Source: a virus
Reading direction: 5' to 3' (one strand)
Length of the DNA: 26,935 nt
Virus record (IMG/VR): IMGVR_UViG_3300028883_000121
Location: 1 to 26,935 of that record
Of this stretch, positions 14,181 to 21,569 are shown piece after piece. Below the pieces are notes generated by a model. It saw nothing but the letters and a program-made list of their open reading frames with translations, did not search any database and was not told where the DNA came from. The number at the start of each line of letters is the position of its first letter. Within the stretch, counting starts at the first letter, position 1. The position numbers and the translations under genes were made by a program.

Positions 14181-14286
14181 TATTGATGTTTGCCATCCAC
14201 TACGGGACATCAAGAATGAAATTTAATTTAACCCTTTGGTGGTTTGTTTGGAGTGGATGCCTACAAATCGTCAAGGGGTTTTTTAA
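14181..14286 (+). ncRNA. Structured RNA candidate with possible pseudoknot and terminator
   Basis: Three helices can be drawn. TTGATGT (14183-14189) pairs with ACATCAA (14207-14213). AACCCTTTG (14230-14238) pairs with CAAGGGGTT (14272-14280), which is followed by a T run and so forms an intrinsic terminator. CATCCACT in the loop of the first helix (14194-14201) is an exact complement of AGTGGATG (14252-14259) in the loop of the second, which gives a loop-loop or pseudoknot contact. The RNA would be about 105 nt. The next ORF starts at the T run, so the element is either a free small RNA or a leader that controls read-through. All pairings are read by eye. Confidence 0.6.
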
Positions 14287-14489
14287 TGCTTAAAATTATG
14301 GCAAGAGTAAAATTTACAGACGGAGAAACCGACTTGGATGTATGGACAAATGAGGGTTTAATATTTATAGACATTCATAATGATAATTATTACCCTAATT
14401 ACATAGGTCTTGACCCTTTAACGGCTGAAAGATTAGTTGTAAGAATAAACGAAGCAATAGAGGAGGTTAAGGATGTCAGGTTGGATTAA
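14286..14489 (+). CDS. Small acidic protein, unknown
   Basis: 67 aa from ATG 14286, or 63 aa from ATG 14298; the frame extends to a TTG at 14244, but that is inside the RNA structure. Sequence MARVKFTDGETDLDVWTNEG, then LDPLTAERLVVRINEAIEEV: a small beta unit followed by a helix. It overlaps the initiator gene by 17 bases. Because it follows the terminator hairpin directly, its expression may depend on read-through. Function unknown. Confidence 0.5.
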   Translation: MLKIMARVKFTDGETDLDVWTNEGLIFIDIHNDNYYPNYIGLDPLTAERLVVRINEAIEEVKDVRLD

Positions 14490-15165
14490 ACTACATAGGA
14501 GCTTATTAGATTGGGAGTGGTATCAGGATGCTAACGCATTGCGCTTATTGATACACCTACTTGTCAGTGTTAACTACGAGGATAAACGGTGGCAAGGTAA
14601 GGTAATTAAAGCAGGTGAATTAGTTACAAGTTATGAGAATCTAGGTGATATTTTAGGTTTAACAAAACAACAAGTTAAAACCGCACTAAAGAAACTAGAG
14701 ACAAGCGGAGAAATAACCCGAGCTAGAACACGTCATTGCCTACATTTACAGTTAGTTAAGTGGAGTGAGTTACAGTCTAAGCAACCCGACGATAACCCGA
14801 GAATAACCCGACAGCAACCCGACGATAACCCGACGATAACACCAACTAAAGAATATAAAGAATATAAAGAAATAAAAGAAGAGAAGAAGAGGGAACTATT
14901 TTTAACTTGGTTAGATTACCGTAAATCAATTAAGAAGGGTATAACTAACCAACAAACTTTAGACAGGTTAATAGAAAAGTTTAACTTGCATACCTTTGAG
15001 CAGATAAAGACGGTTATTGATTACAGTATTGATAATGGTTATCAAGGTCTGTTTTGGGATAAGTGCAAAACTGAACAAACTGACAACGGTTTAAAAAGAA
15101 ATAGTAAGGGCGAACTATACAACCCAAAGACGCACTTTTCTGATGGCAGACTAAAATGTATTTAA
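14473..15165 (+). CDS. DnaD-like replication initiator
   Basis: 230 aa. The N-terminus SGWIKLHRSLLDWEWYQDAN followed by a winged-helix region (GDILGLTKQQVKTALKKLET, then GEITRARTRHCLHLQLV) is the familiar start of phage replisome organiser/DnaD-like proteins. A linker at about residues 101-125 encodes the iterons (SKQPDDNPRITRQQPDDNPT). A charged helical stretch (EYKEYKEIKEEKKRELF) and a C-terminal domain follow, containing GITNQQTLDRLIEKFN and YQGLFWDKCKTEQ, as in DnaD/RepO-type proteins. It probably binds the origin through its winged helix and loads the adjacent primase-helicase. The gene lies 2 bases before the helicase gene. Confidence 0.75.
   Translation: MSGWIKLHRSLLDWEWYQDANALRLLIHLLVSVNYEDKRWQGKVIKAGELVTSYENLGDILGLTKQQVKTALKKLETSGEITRARTRHCLHLQLVKWSELQSKQPDDNPRITRQQPDDNPTITPTKEYKEYKEIKEEKKRELFLTWLDYRKSIKKGITNQQTLDRLIEKFNLHTFEQIKTVIDYSIDNGYQGLFWDKCKTEQTDNGLKRNSKGELYNPKTHFSDGRLKCI
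14783..14833 (+). repeat. Five iterons (AACCCGA) at exact 11-bp spacing
   Basis: AACCCGA occurs at 14783, 14794, 14805, 14816 and 14827, each start 11 bases after the last, so all lie on the same face of the helix. A degenerate sixth unit (AACACC) continues the phase at 14838, and one isolated copy is at 14715. Eleven is not a multiple of three, so the repeat is not explained by a protein repeat. Confidence 0.85.
14783..14896 (+). other. Candidate replication origin
   Basis: The iterons are followed directly by an A-rich segment (14842-14896, with AAAGAATATAAAG units) that could melt easily. Iterons plus a melting region inside the initiator gene, next to the helicase gene, is the layout of the lambda O origin. 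Inference from layout. Confidence 0.65.
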
Positions 15166-15166
15166 G

Positions 15167-16999
15167 ATGGTTAAAATATTTGATTGGGATAAAATAGAAA
15201 CTAAGAATCGTCATAGCGGTACGATGAAAACAACGTGCCCCGAATGTTCTCACACACGTAAGAACAAAAAAGACCCATGCCTTTATGTTAACTTTACAAG
15301 TGGTGTAGCAAAGTGCTTTCATTGTGAGAGCTTATCATTTAGAGATTCGGAGAGCAAGATAGACGAAGTAAAAGAATACACCCTGCCACCACAAACATGG
15401 ACAAACTACACCAACCTATCCGAGAATCTAGTTAAGTGGGTAGAAGATGAACGTAGAATTAAACAGTTTGCCTTAAAAGATTTAGGGATAACAGAAGAGA
15501 AGTACTACCAACCTAAGAAACAAAAGGAAGTTAATAACATAGTGTTTAATTACTTTGAGGGTGATAAGTTAGTAAATAAGAAGTACCGCACAGCAGACAA
15601 GTGCTTTACTCAATCCACAGGCGGTAAACCTATCTTTTACAATATTAATTCAATTATAGGTGAAACAGAATGCTACATAGTTGAGGGTGAATTTGACGTA
15701 CTTGCTTTACATTCTTACGGGATCAAAAACGTAATAAGCGTACCTAATGGGGCGAATGATAATGACGACTACTGGAAGAACTCTGACATCTATTTAAAAG
15801 ACATAGAGAAGTTTATCATAGCAGTTGACAACGACACTAAAGGAAACGAACTAAAGGAACGCATAGCACAGCGTTTAGGACGTTACAGATGCGAGTTTAT
15901 AGAATGGACAAACAAAGATGCTAACGGTGCGTTGATTAGCGGTGAGATTGAGAACGAAATTAAGAATAGGAAACGCTTTCCAGTATCTGGAACATGGCAA
16001 ATAAAAGACATAGAAAGCGATATATTCGACCTTTATCACAATGGACTACCCGAGACAATTAAACCAAAGCACCCTACCTTTGCTAAGTTTAATGAAATGT
16101 ACAGCGTAATGAGGGGCCAATTAACAATAGGTACGGGTATACCCTCACATGGTAAATCGAATTTTACGGAGTGGTATGCTTTAAACCTGGTAAAAGATTA
16201 CAACATGAAGATGTCAATGTTCACACCAGAGCATAGCCCTATGTCATTACACCAAACAACTTTAATACAAAAGGCAATAGGCAGAAACTTTTGGAGTGAT
16301 AGAGGCGGTAAACCACGAATAAATGAAGCAGACATTAACCGTTATGTAAGATGGGCAAATGAACGGATCTACACTACGCTACCAGAAAAAGGAGAAGTAC
16401 CAACATGGGATTGGTTGCTAGACAAATTTAAGGAACAAATGTTTGCCTTTGGTGTGGATATATTTTTGATTGATGCTTTCAACAAAGTACTACTACCGAG
16501 AGGCGTTAATAAGATAGACGCTATTAACGAAGTACTAACTAAATTAACGTCCTTTGCTCAAGTCAATAATGTAGTAGTTTTCTTAATTGCTCACCCTACC
16601 AAGATGAAGAAAGACGATGCAGGGGTGTATAATACTCCGAGCCTTTACGATGTGTCGGGGAGTGCCGATTTTAGAAATCAAACTCATAACGGTTTTGCAA
16701 TCCATAGATATTTTGAGGATGAAAACAATAATGGTTACACAAAATTTATTAACTTGAAAACTAAATTCCAATTTCAAGGCAACATAGGCGCAGAGTCTGC
16801 ATTTAACTATGACGTTGACAATAGCAGATATTACGGCCACGATTGTCCTAGACATGAGATTGATTTAACTTTAGAAGATATAGGCGACACAATCCAACCT
16901 AACTTAGATTTTGAAATAAGCGCAAAAGAAATAATACACCAAAAGAAAATAGATAACGGAGATTATGACATTATTGAGGATGATCAACTCCCTTTTTAA
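15167..16999 (+). CDS. Bifunctional primase-helicase, T7 gp4-like
   Basis: 610 aa. A zinc-binding domain has CPEC (24-27), Cys38 and CFHC (50-53). A TOPRIM primase domain has VEGEFD (172-177) and the metal-binding DND (221-223). The helicase domain has Walker A GIPSHGKS (324-331), Walker B VDIFLIDA (430-437) and the sensor-like VFLIAHPTK (471-479). This order (zinc, TOPRIM, RecA-like DnaB-family helicase) is that of T7 gene 4, which unwinds DNA and makes primers at the fork. The C-terminal ~60 residues are acidic and end DDQLPF, a likely contact for polymerase or SSB. It follows the initiator by 1 base, so both are cotranscribed. Confidence 0.9.
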   Translation: MVKIFDWDKIETKNRHSGTMKTTCPECSHTRKNKKDPCLYVNFTSGVAKCFHCESLSFRDSESKIDEVKEYTLPPQTWTNYTNLSENLVKWVEDERRIKQFALKDLGITEEKYYQPKKQKEVNNIVFNYFEGDKLVNKKYRTADKCFTQSTGGKPIFYNINSIIGETECYIVEGEFDVLALHSYGIKNVISVPNGANDNDDYWKNSDIYLKDIEKFIIAVDNDTKGNELKERIAQRLGRYRCEFIEWTNKDANGALISGEIENEIKNRKRFPVSGTWQIKDIESDIFDLYHNGLPETIKPKHPTFAKFNEMYSVMRGQLTIGTGIPSHGKSNFTEWYALNLVKDYNMKMSMFTPEHSPMSLHQTTLIQKAIGRNFWSDRGGKPRINEADINRYVRWANERIYTTLPEKGEVPTWDWLLDKFKEQMFAFGVDIFLIDAFNKVLLPRGVNKIDAINEVLTKLTSFAQVNNVVVFLIAHPTKMKKDDAGVYNTPSLYDVSGSADFRNQTHNGFAIHRYFEDENNNGYTKFINLKTKFQFQGNIGAESAFNYDVDNSRYYGHDCPRHEIDLTLEDIGDTIQPNLDFEISAKEIIHQKKIDNGDYDIIEDDQLPF

Positions 17000-17011
17000 A
17001 AACGATAGATT

Positions 17012-17299
17012 ATGGATAAAAATAGAAAAGAAGAAATACTATATGAATTAGTTAATAGAACTAACCAATGGCTAGATAATAGCGATTTTGAAGAATTTAC
17101 TTGCAATGGAAGTTTGATGAGATTTGAAATGGCATTAGGCATGCTTTATTATCCTTTTAAAAAAGAGCCTTGGATGGGTGAAAACGATTTTAATACATTT
17201 ATAACTGAGGATGAGTTTGAAGATGAGGACTATAATTATATGCTTAGCGAGATATTTGAACTAGCAAGGCACAATGAAAAATTAGTGATAGGTGACTAA
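17012..17299 (+). CDS. Acidic protein, unknown
   Basis: 95 aa. Strongly acidic in the second half (TEDEFEDEDYNYMLSEIFEL), with aromatic residues in the middle (LGMLYYPFKKEPWMGENDF). Probably all-helical. Acidic small proteins in such regions are sometimes DNA mimics, but nothing here proves it. It lies 12 bases after the primase-helicase and overlaps the extended form of the HNH gene. Confidence 0.5.
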   Translation: MDKNRKEEILYELVNRTNQWLDNSDFEEFTCNGSLMRFEMALGMLYYPFKKEPWMGENDFNTFITEDEFEDEDYNYMLSEIFELARHNEKLVIGD

Positions 17300-17318
17300 A
17301 TGCCTAAGTGTAAGAACA

Positions 17319-17570
17319 ATGAGAAAAGTAAGCAAAAAAAGAGCTCAACAATTAAAAGAATATAAGAAGGTCAGAGAGAATTGGCTGGAAGATAACTATA
17401 TTTGTGAGAGGTGCGGAAGTTGGGGTAATGAGATACACCACAAGCGGGGTAGATTTAATGAGCGACTAAATGACACAGACTATTTTATGACTGTATGCTC
17501 ACCATGCCACAGATACATACATGATAACTCACAAGAAAGCTACGAGAAAAGATGGTTAATATCAAAATAA
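17319..17570 (+). CDS. HNH endonuclease
   Basis: 83 aa from ATG 17319; a GTG at 17292 in the same frame overlaps the previous stop and is an alternative start. A zinc-finger HNH module is seen: CERCG, then GNEIHHKRGRFNERLND with the catalytic His pair, then TVCSPCHRYIH. The N-terminal 25 residues are basic (RKVSKKRAQQLKEYKKVREN). HNH proteins of this size nick or cut DNA and are common near phage recombination genes. It overlaps the RusA-like gene by 19 bases, so a joint role in recombination or DNA processing is likely. A free-standing homing role cannot be excluded. Confidence 0.75.
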   Translation: MRKVSKKRAQQLKEYKKVRENWLEDNYICERCGSWGNEIHHKRGRFNERLNDTDYFMTVCSPCHRYIHDNSQESYEKRWLISK

Positions 17571-17881
17571 AACCGTTAAGCGTCAACAAGGTTTGGCAAG
17601 GCAGAAGGTTTAAAACAAAAGAGTACAAAGCGTATGAACAAGAGGTCTTGCTTATATTGCCTAAAATTGAAGTACCAGAGCCACCTTATTCTGTTTGTTA
17701 TGAGTTCGGGTTCTCGTCGCCTTTATCAGACTTGGACAATCCTATTAAACCACTTCAAGACATTCTACAAAAGAAATACGGCATTGATGATAAACACATA
17801 TTCCACATGGAAGCATCAAAGAGAATAGTAAAAAAGGGTGAGGAGTACATAAGATTCTCAATAAGTAATTTACAAGGATAA
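17552..17881 (+). CDS. RusA-like Holliday junction resolvase
   Basis: 109 aa. Starts MVNIKIKPLSVNKVWQGRRF, as RusA family members do, and contains SDLDNPIKPLQDIL with Asp60 and Asp62 and a third acidic pair in GIDDKHI (79-80). These correspond to the three essential Asp residues of RusA, which cuts four-way DNA junctions symmetrically. Length fits the family (about 120 aa). In phages it resolves recombination and replication intermediates before packaging. The end of the gene is followed by 70 bases with no ORF before the inverted-repeat cassette gene. Confidence 0.85.
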   Translation: MVNIKIKPLSVNKVWQGRRFKTKEYKAYEQEVLLILPKIEVPEPPYSVCYEFGFSSPLSDLDNPIKPLQDILQKKYGIDDKHIFHMEASKRIVKKGEEYIRFSISNLQG

Positions 17882-17904
17882 ACTAAAACAACTAAAGAAA
17901 TGAT

Positions 17905-18318
17905 TTATAACGGTTTGGTTATGTGTAGTGCCAACTTAAAAAACGATAATTATGAAATATGAACTAAAGAAAATTGAACACCCTAACTTTCAAGTTGACG
18001 AGGACTTGGCATTAAATATAGCCAGTGTTACCCAACGTTTGATTGCTGAAATGCAAAAGCAAGAAGAGAAACTATTTACAACTGCTTTACGAACTACGGC
18101 AGAACCACCGATTAAAGGCGAAATAACCAAAGAAAAATTGACTTGGCGAGGTATCCGATTGGTAAGGCAACAAATAGGATTTGATTCTTATAGTTGGCTT
18201 GAGCAACGAGGCAAGCAGATAAGTCCTAAATTTCACATACAAGCAAAGTTGCCTGACTTAAATGTTGGGTAACACCAAAATAAACAGCGTTTTTAATGAT
18301 GTTTATTAACTGTTATAA
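17905..18318. repeat. Inverted repeats flanking a one-gene cassette
   Basis: TTATAACGGTT at 17905-17915 and AACTGTTATAA at 18308-18318 are inverted copies (10 of 11). They enclose the 106-aa gene. A second small inverted repeat (ATAAACA 18280-18286 / TGTTTAT 18300-18306) lies inside the right side. The left end reads on into GGTTATGTGTAGTG, a type of sequence I associate with repeated gene-flanking elements in Bacteroidota chromosomes; that link is from memory and unchecked. Confidence 0.45.
17952..18272 (+). CDS. Unknown protein in the inverted-repeat cassette
   Basis: 106 aa. Begins MKYELKKIEHPNFQVDEDLA and is helical in the first 60 residues (VTQRLIAEMQKQEEKLFTTA). A basic segment follows (KLTWRGIRLVRQQIGFDSYS), and the end is short and hydrophobic. 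No family recognised. It has clear non-coding flanks on both sides (70 and 74 bases), unlike most genes here, which supports the idea that it was inserted as a unit. Confidence 0.5.
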   Translation: MKYELKKIEHPNFQVDEDLALNIASVTQRLIAEMQKQEEKLFTTALRTTAEPPIKGEITKEKLTWRGIRLVRQQIGFDSYSWLEQRGKQISPKFHIQAKLPDLNVG

Positions 18319-18346
18319 AGCGTTAAACTAAAGAAGCTAAAAGAAC

Positions 18347-18742
18347 ATGGATAGAATGAGCGAGATCATAAACGAGTATAAATCTAATCAATGGGATGAA
18401 ACTAAACTAGTAACCCTAATAGATTTAAGGCGTGAATTAGCGTGTCTAATCTACGAACTAAGTAAAAAGGTAAGAGAAGCAGCAATTAACTATAACCATG
18501 CCTACGCTAATCGCAGGGTAGAGACAGCACGTTTTAAGATTGAACACTTAACTAATAAAGACACATTAGGAATGAGTGAAGCAAAGGCAACTGTAGACGC
18601 TAAAGATTACCGAACAAAGGAAGCCCAACATGAGGGTAATTATAGGGGTGGTAAGAGCGTACAAGAATCTGCTAACGGTGTACTCAAAAGCATGGAGCAG
18701 GATATATCATTCTATAAGAAATTGTACGATAAATCAGAGTAA
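18347..18742 (+). CDS. Coiled-coil protein, unknown
   Basis: 131 aa, almost fully helical and charged: a stretch DLRRELACLIYELSKKVREA, then a region with YANRRVETARFKIEHL, and a C-terminal YRGGKSVQESANGVLKSMEQ helix. The Cys and Tyr content is low. Proteins of this type occur in phage early regions (for example as recombination accessory proteins), but I cannot assign one. ATG 18347 is preceded by an A-rich leader; a second in-frame Met follows at residue 4. A promoter region follows the stop. Confidence 0.5.
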   Translation: MDRMSEIINEYKSNQWDETKLVTLIDLRRELACLIYELSKKVREAAINYNHAYANRRVETARFKIEHLTNKDTLGMSEAKATVDAKDYRTKEAQHEGNYRGGKSVQESANGVLKSMEQDISFYKKLYDKSE

Positions 18743-18750
18743 ATAAATAA

Positions 18751-18795
18751 TTTTTGAAAATAATTTTCAAAATAATTATTTTTTATATAGATTTG
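18751..18795 (+). promoter_or_regulatory. Operator-like palindrome B and promoter of the ParB-like operon
   Basis: Perfect inverted repeat TTTTGAAAAT / ATTTTCAAAA at 18752-18772 and a -7 box TAGATTTG at 18788-18795. The -33 region is TTTC rather than TTG, so basal strength may be low. The distance from the palindrome to the -7 box is 36 bases, against 47 at site A: 11 less, one helical turn. Confidence 0.6.
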
Positions 18796-18826
18796 CATAG
18801 TAGATAATTAATAAAAATGATAGATA

Positions 18827-19957
18827 ATGAACACAATTAAAGAGCTAATCAAATCGGCAATGTTAAATAAAAACCTATCTGAAAAGGTAGACTTTATTAA
18901 CGAAATCAGAGAATACATACACGAGTTTTCTCCATTCAAAAACGAACCAGTAGACTTTGTAAAGTGGGTTAAAAATGATAATGTAGTAGCAAACGACTAC
19001 AACCCCAATAAAGTAGCGCCCCCAGAAATGGAACTACTAGAAGTCTCAATAATCAATGACGGTTACACACAGCCTATTGTAACATGGCATAATGACGACA
19101 AGCAAAAGACGGAAGTTATTGACGGCTTCCACCGTAATAGAGTTGGTAAAGAATCTAAAATAGTAAGCCAAAGGGTTAAGGGGTACTTGCCAGTAGTAGA
19201 CATACGCAAAGAACAAAGCGGGAAGAACGATCGTATAGCGTCAACGATCAGGCACAACCGAGCAAGAGGTAAGCACCAAGTTAACGCAATGAGTGAGATA
19301 GTAATTGAGCTTAAAAACAGAAATTGGAGCAACAAAAGAATATCTAAACAATTAGGTATGGACGAGGAAGAAGTGTTAAGGCTTTGCCAAGTGTCTGGAC
19401 TGGAACATTTATTTAATGATAGTGACTTCTCAAACGCTTGGGAATCTTCTGACGTTGTAGACGAGTCTTATGAGGTATTAGACGACAATGTTGAGGACGT
19501 TATGGATTTGTATAAGATACCAAACGAAAGCGATGAAACAAGAATATTCCACACTTACGACAAGTGGGAGTGCCACAAAGCGGGGTTCTATAAATCAACA
19601 CACCCCACCCTATCACACGAAGAATGTAAAGATAAATACATAGAAGTGCTGGGAGATATTAAAGAGTTTAAAAAAGGTCTTGAAATAGTGATCAACGAAT
19701 GGAAGTATAGTTGCGAGCATTATTTAACCAACAAGTCAATGAATAGAATAGCGTGGTTAGGTCAAGCGTCCGTTTGTGCTTTACATAACGTACCCTCAAG
19801 ATATTCCAATGCTTGGTTTGACTTACCAGAGAACAAGCAAGATGAAGCAAACGACTTAGCACTTGATTATTTAAATATATGGCTTAAAAGAAACGGACTT
19901 GAGCCAGTAGAGAAAGACGTAGCGATAGATACTAACAGACAAACAGAACTATACTAA
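18827..19957 (+). CDS. ParB-like (IbrB-like) nuclease-domain protein
   Basis: 376 aa. A ParB/Srx-like N-terminal domain is seen at about residues 50-150: DYNPNKVAPPEMELLEVSII, then IDGFHRNRVGKE (98-109) and TIRHNRARGKH (140-150). A helix-turn-helix follows (WSNKRISKQLGMDEEEVLRL, 167-186). The C-terminal ~170 residues are less conserved, with CEHYLTN and WLGQASVCALHNVPSRYSNAW. IbrB proteins of E. coli prophages have this ParB-like module and are always next to IbrA, a PAPS-reductase-like protein, as here. IbrAB was described as a regulator of immunoglobulin-binding proteins; a role in phages is not known. Expressed from its own promoter. The next gene starts 1 base after its stop. Confidence 0.7.
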   Translation: MNTIKELIKSAMLNKNLSEKVDFINEIREYIHEFSPFKNEPVDFVKWVKNDNVVANDYNPNKVAPPEMELLEVSIINDGYTQPIVTWHNDDKQKTEVIDGFHRNRVGKESKIVSQRVKGYLPVVDIRKEQSGKNDRIASTIRHNRARGKHQVNAMSEIVIELKNRNWSNKRISKQLGMDEEEVLRLCQVSGLEHLFNDSDFSNAWESSDVVDESYEVLDDNVEDVMDLYKIPNESDETRIFHTYDKWECHKAGFYKSTHPTLSHEECKDKYIEVLGDIKEFKKGLEIVINEWKYSCEHYLTNKSMNRIAWLGQASVCALHNVPSRYSNAWFDLPENKQDEANDLALDYLNIWLKRNGLEPVEKDVAIDTNRQTELY

Positions 19958-19958
19958 G

Positions 19959-21224
19959 ATGGCGACAAAGGTTTATTTAAAAAAGAATGTACTCAAAGCG
20001 TCAAAAGAGAGAATAGCGAAAGTATTTGACGAGTTCGATAGGTACTACATTAGTTTTAGTGGCGGTAAGGATAGCACAGTAATGACACACTTGGTTTTAG
20101 ATGAAGCGATGAAGCGAGGTAAAAAGGTCGCTTTATTAATCATAGACTTAGAGGCGCAATACGCCCACACTATTGAACACATAAGAGAAATGGTAGAGAA
20201 GTATAAAGACCACATAGAGCTGCATTGGTTTTGTGGTGAGCTTCTTTTGAGAAACGCAGTAAGCGACTTCCAGCCTAAATGGGTTTGCTGGGATGAAGAT
20301 AATAAAGATATATGGGTGAGGGATAAACCAGAAGAAGCGAGTGATTTATCACAATATGATTTCTACATTCCTAAGATGGAGTTTGAAGAGTTTATGGTGT
20401 TGTTTGGTGAGTGGTACTCTCAAGGCGAATTAACTGCTGGATTTATTGGTATTAGAGCAGACGAAAGCTTACATAGATATAGAGCGATTACAGCCACAAA
20501 GAAAGGCTTAATGCACAACAACTATAAGTGGACAACAAAAGTAGCTAAAAACCTTTATAATGTTTACCCTATTTATGACTGGAGGACAGAAGATATATGG
20601 GTGTTCCACGCTAAGTTTAAAGAGTACTGCCATAATAAGATTTACGACATGATGACAATGGCGGGGGTGAAATTATCAAACCAAAGACTTTGCCAGCCTT
20701 ACGGGGATGATCAAAAGAAGGGGCTATGGCTTTACCACATACTAGAATCGGACACGTGGTATAGACTTTTAAATAGAGTAAGCGGTGTCAATAGCGGGGC
20801 TTTATACATACAAGAGAGAGGAAACATAAACGGGTACAACGACGTAACTAAGCCAGACGGTCATACATGGGAATCATACACCAACTACCTTTTAAAGTCA
20901 CTACCTAAAACAATGCAAGACCACTACAAAGAGAGGTTTAAAAAGTTTATAGTAGGATGGAAGAAACGGGGTTACGATTCAATACCAGACCAAGCTCCAC
21001 ACGATCTAGAAGTTAAGTGCTGGGCTCCGAGCTGGAAACGCATGGCAAGATGTATACTAAGGAATGATTATTATTGCAAGGGGCTAGGACAAACACAACC
21101 TAAATCAGAAGCCTACGAGAAGTTTAAATCTATAAAGGCAAAGCGTAAAGCAGCAGAGGAAATAGTGGATTTATCGCATATCCAAGAAGGGGAAAATATA
21201 ACCATATTTGATTTAGGAGCATGA
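19959..21224 (+). CDS. PAPS-reductase-family protein, IbrA-like (DUF3440-like)
   Basis: 421 aa. PP-loop SFSGGKDST at 32-40 binds the nucleotide. Further family marks are a conserved LIIDLEAQYAHT (about 60-72), a GFIGIRADESLHRYRAI segment and a C-terminal part with YDWRTEDIWVFHAKF and LSNQRLCQPYG. PP-loop proteins activate substrates by adenylation (sulfate assimilation, tRNA thiolation, DndC). IbrA is a member of unknown reaction. The size (about 400 aa) fits IbrA. Cofactor could be PAPS or ATP; no [4Fe-4S] Cys pair of assimilatory PAPS reductase is evident. With the ParB-like gene it forms a conserved pair. Confidence 0.8.
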   Translation: MATKVYLKKNVLKASKERIAKVFDEFDRYYISFSGGKDSTVMTHLVLDEAMKRGKKVALLIIDLEAQYAHTIEHIREMVEKYKDHIELHWFCGELLLRNAVSDFQPKWVCWDEDNKDIWVRDKPEEASDLSQYDFYIPKMEFEEFMVLFGEWYSQGELTAGFIGIRADESLHRYRAITATKKGLMHNNYKWTTKVAKNLYNVYPIYDWRTEDIWVFHAKFKEYCHNKIYDMMTMAGVKLSNQRLCQPYGDDQKKGLWLYHILESDTWYRLLNRVSGVNSGALYIQERGNINGYNDVTKPDGHTWESYTNYLLKSLPKTMQDHYKERFKKFIVGWKKRGYDSIPDQAPHDLEVKCWAPSWKRMARCILRNDYYCKGLGQTQPKSEAYEKFKSIKAKRKAAEEIVDLSHIQEGENITIFDLGA

Positions 21225-21529
21225 AAACAACAGAAGAAAGAGAGAAGAGCTTAAGACGTGGAGATGGTAAGAACAAGACACTACAAAAGATAGTCTTATA
21301 CTTAATGCAAAACGATTGGAGTTGCAATAGAATATCTGAGTATCTAGGCTATAACGATAGACGTGTAAGGTATTTATCATCTTTAGCGATAGAGAACCAC
21401 GTAGTTAATTTAAAAGCAAATCCCTACGACCCTAACGCAGTAACACATAAGTGGGATAACTACCAAACAGAAGAGCATTATATGTGTATGCCTTTACCTT
21501 ATGAATGGCGATTACCAATTTTTAAATAA
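21221..21529 (+). CDS. Small helix-turn-helix protein, third gene of the ParB/PAPS operon
   Basis: 102 aa. Starts in an ATGA overlap with the IbrA-like gene. A helix-turn-helix is seen at about residues 24-52 (KIVLYLMQNDWSCNRISEYL followed by GYNDRRVRYLSSL). The C-terminal part is unremarkable and ends PYEWRLPIFK. It could autoregulate the operon or bind DNA together with the ParB-like partner. I recognise no family name. Confidence 0.6.
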   Translation: MKTTEEREKSLRRGDGKNKTLQKIVLYLMQNDWSCNRISEYLGYNDRRVRYLSSLAIENHVVNLKANPYDPNAVTHKWDNYQTEEHYMCMPLPYEWRLPIFK

Positions 21530-21546
21530 AACTTTCTGGTTAATTA

Positions 21547-21563
21547 AATAAGTATTATATTTG
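21547..21563 (+). promoter_or_regulatory. Promoter of small RNA 1
   Basis: -7 box TATATTTG at 21556-21563, within AAATAAGTATTAT, identical over 13 bases to the promoter at 14157-14169. A -33 box is weak (CTG at 21536-21538). Confidence 0.6.
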
Positions 21564-21569
21564 AATTGT

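Noticed and set aside
17634-17828. 64-codon frame inside the RusA-like gene
   Set aside because: Out-of-frame shadow of a gene with clear RusA motifs.
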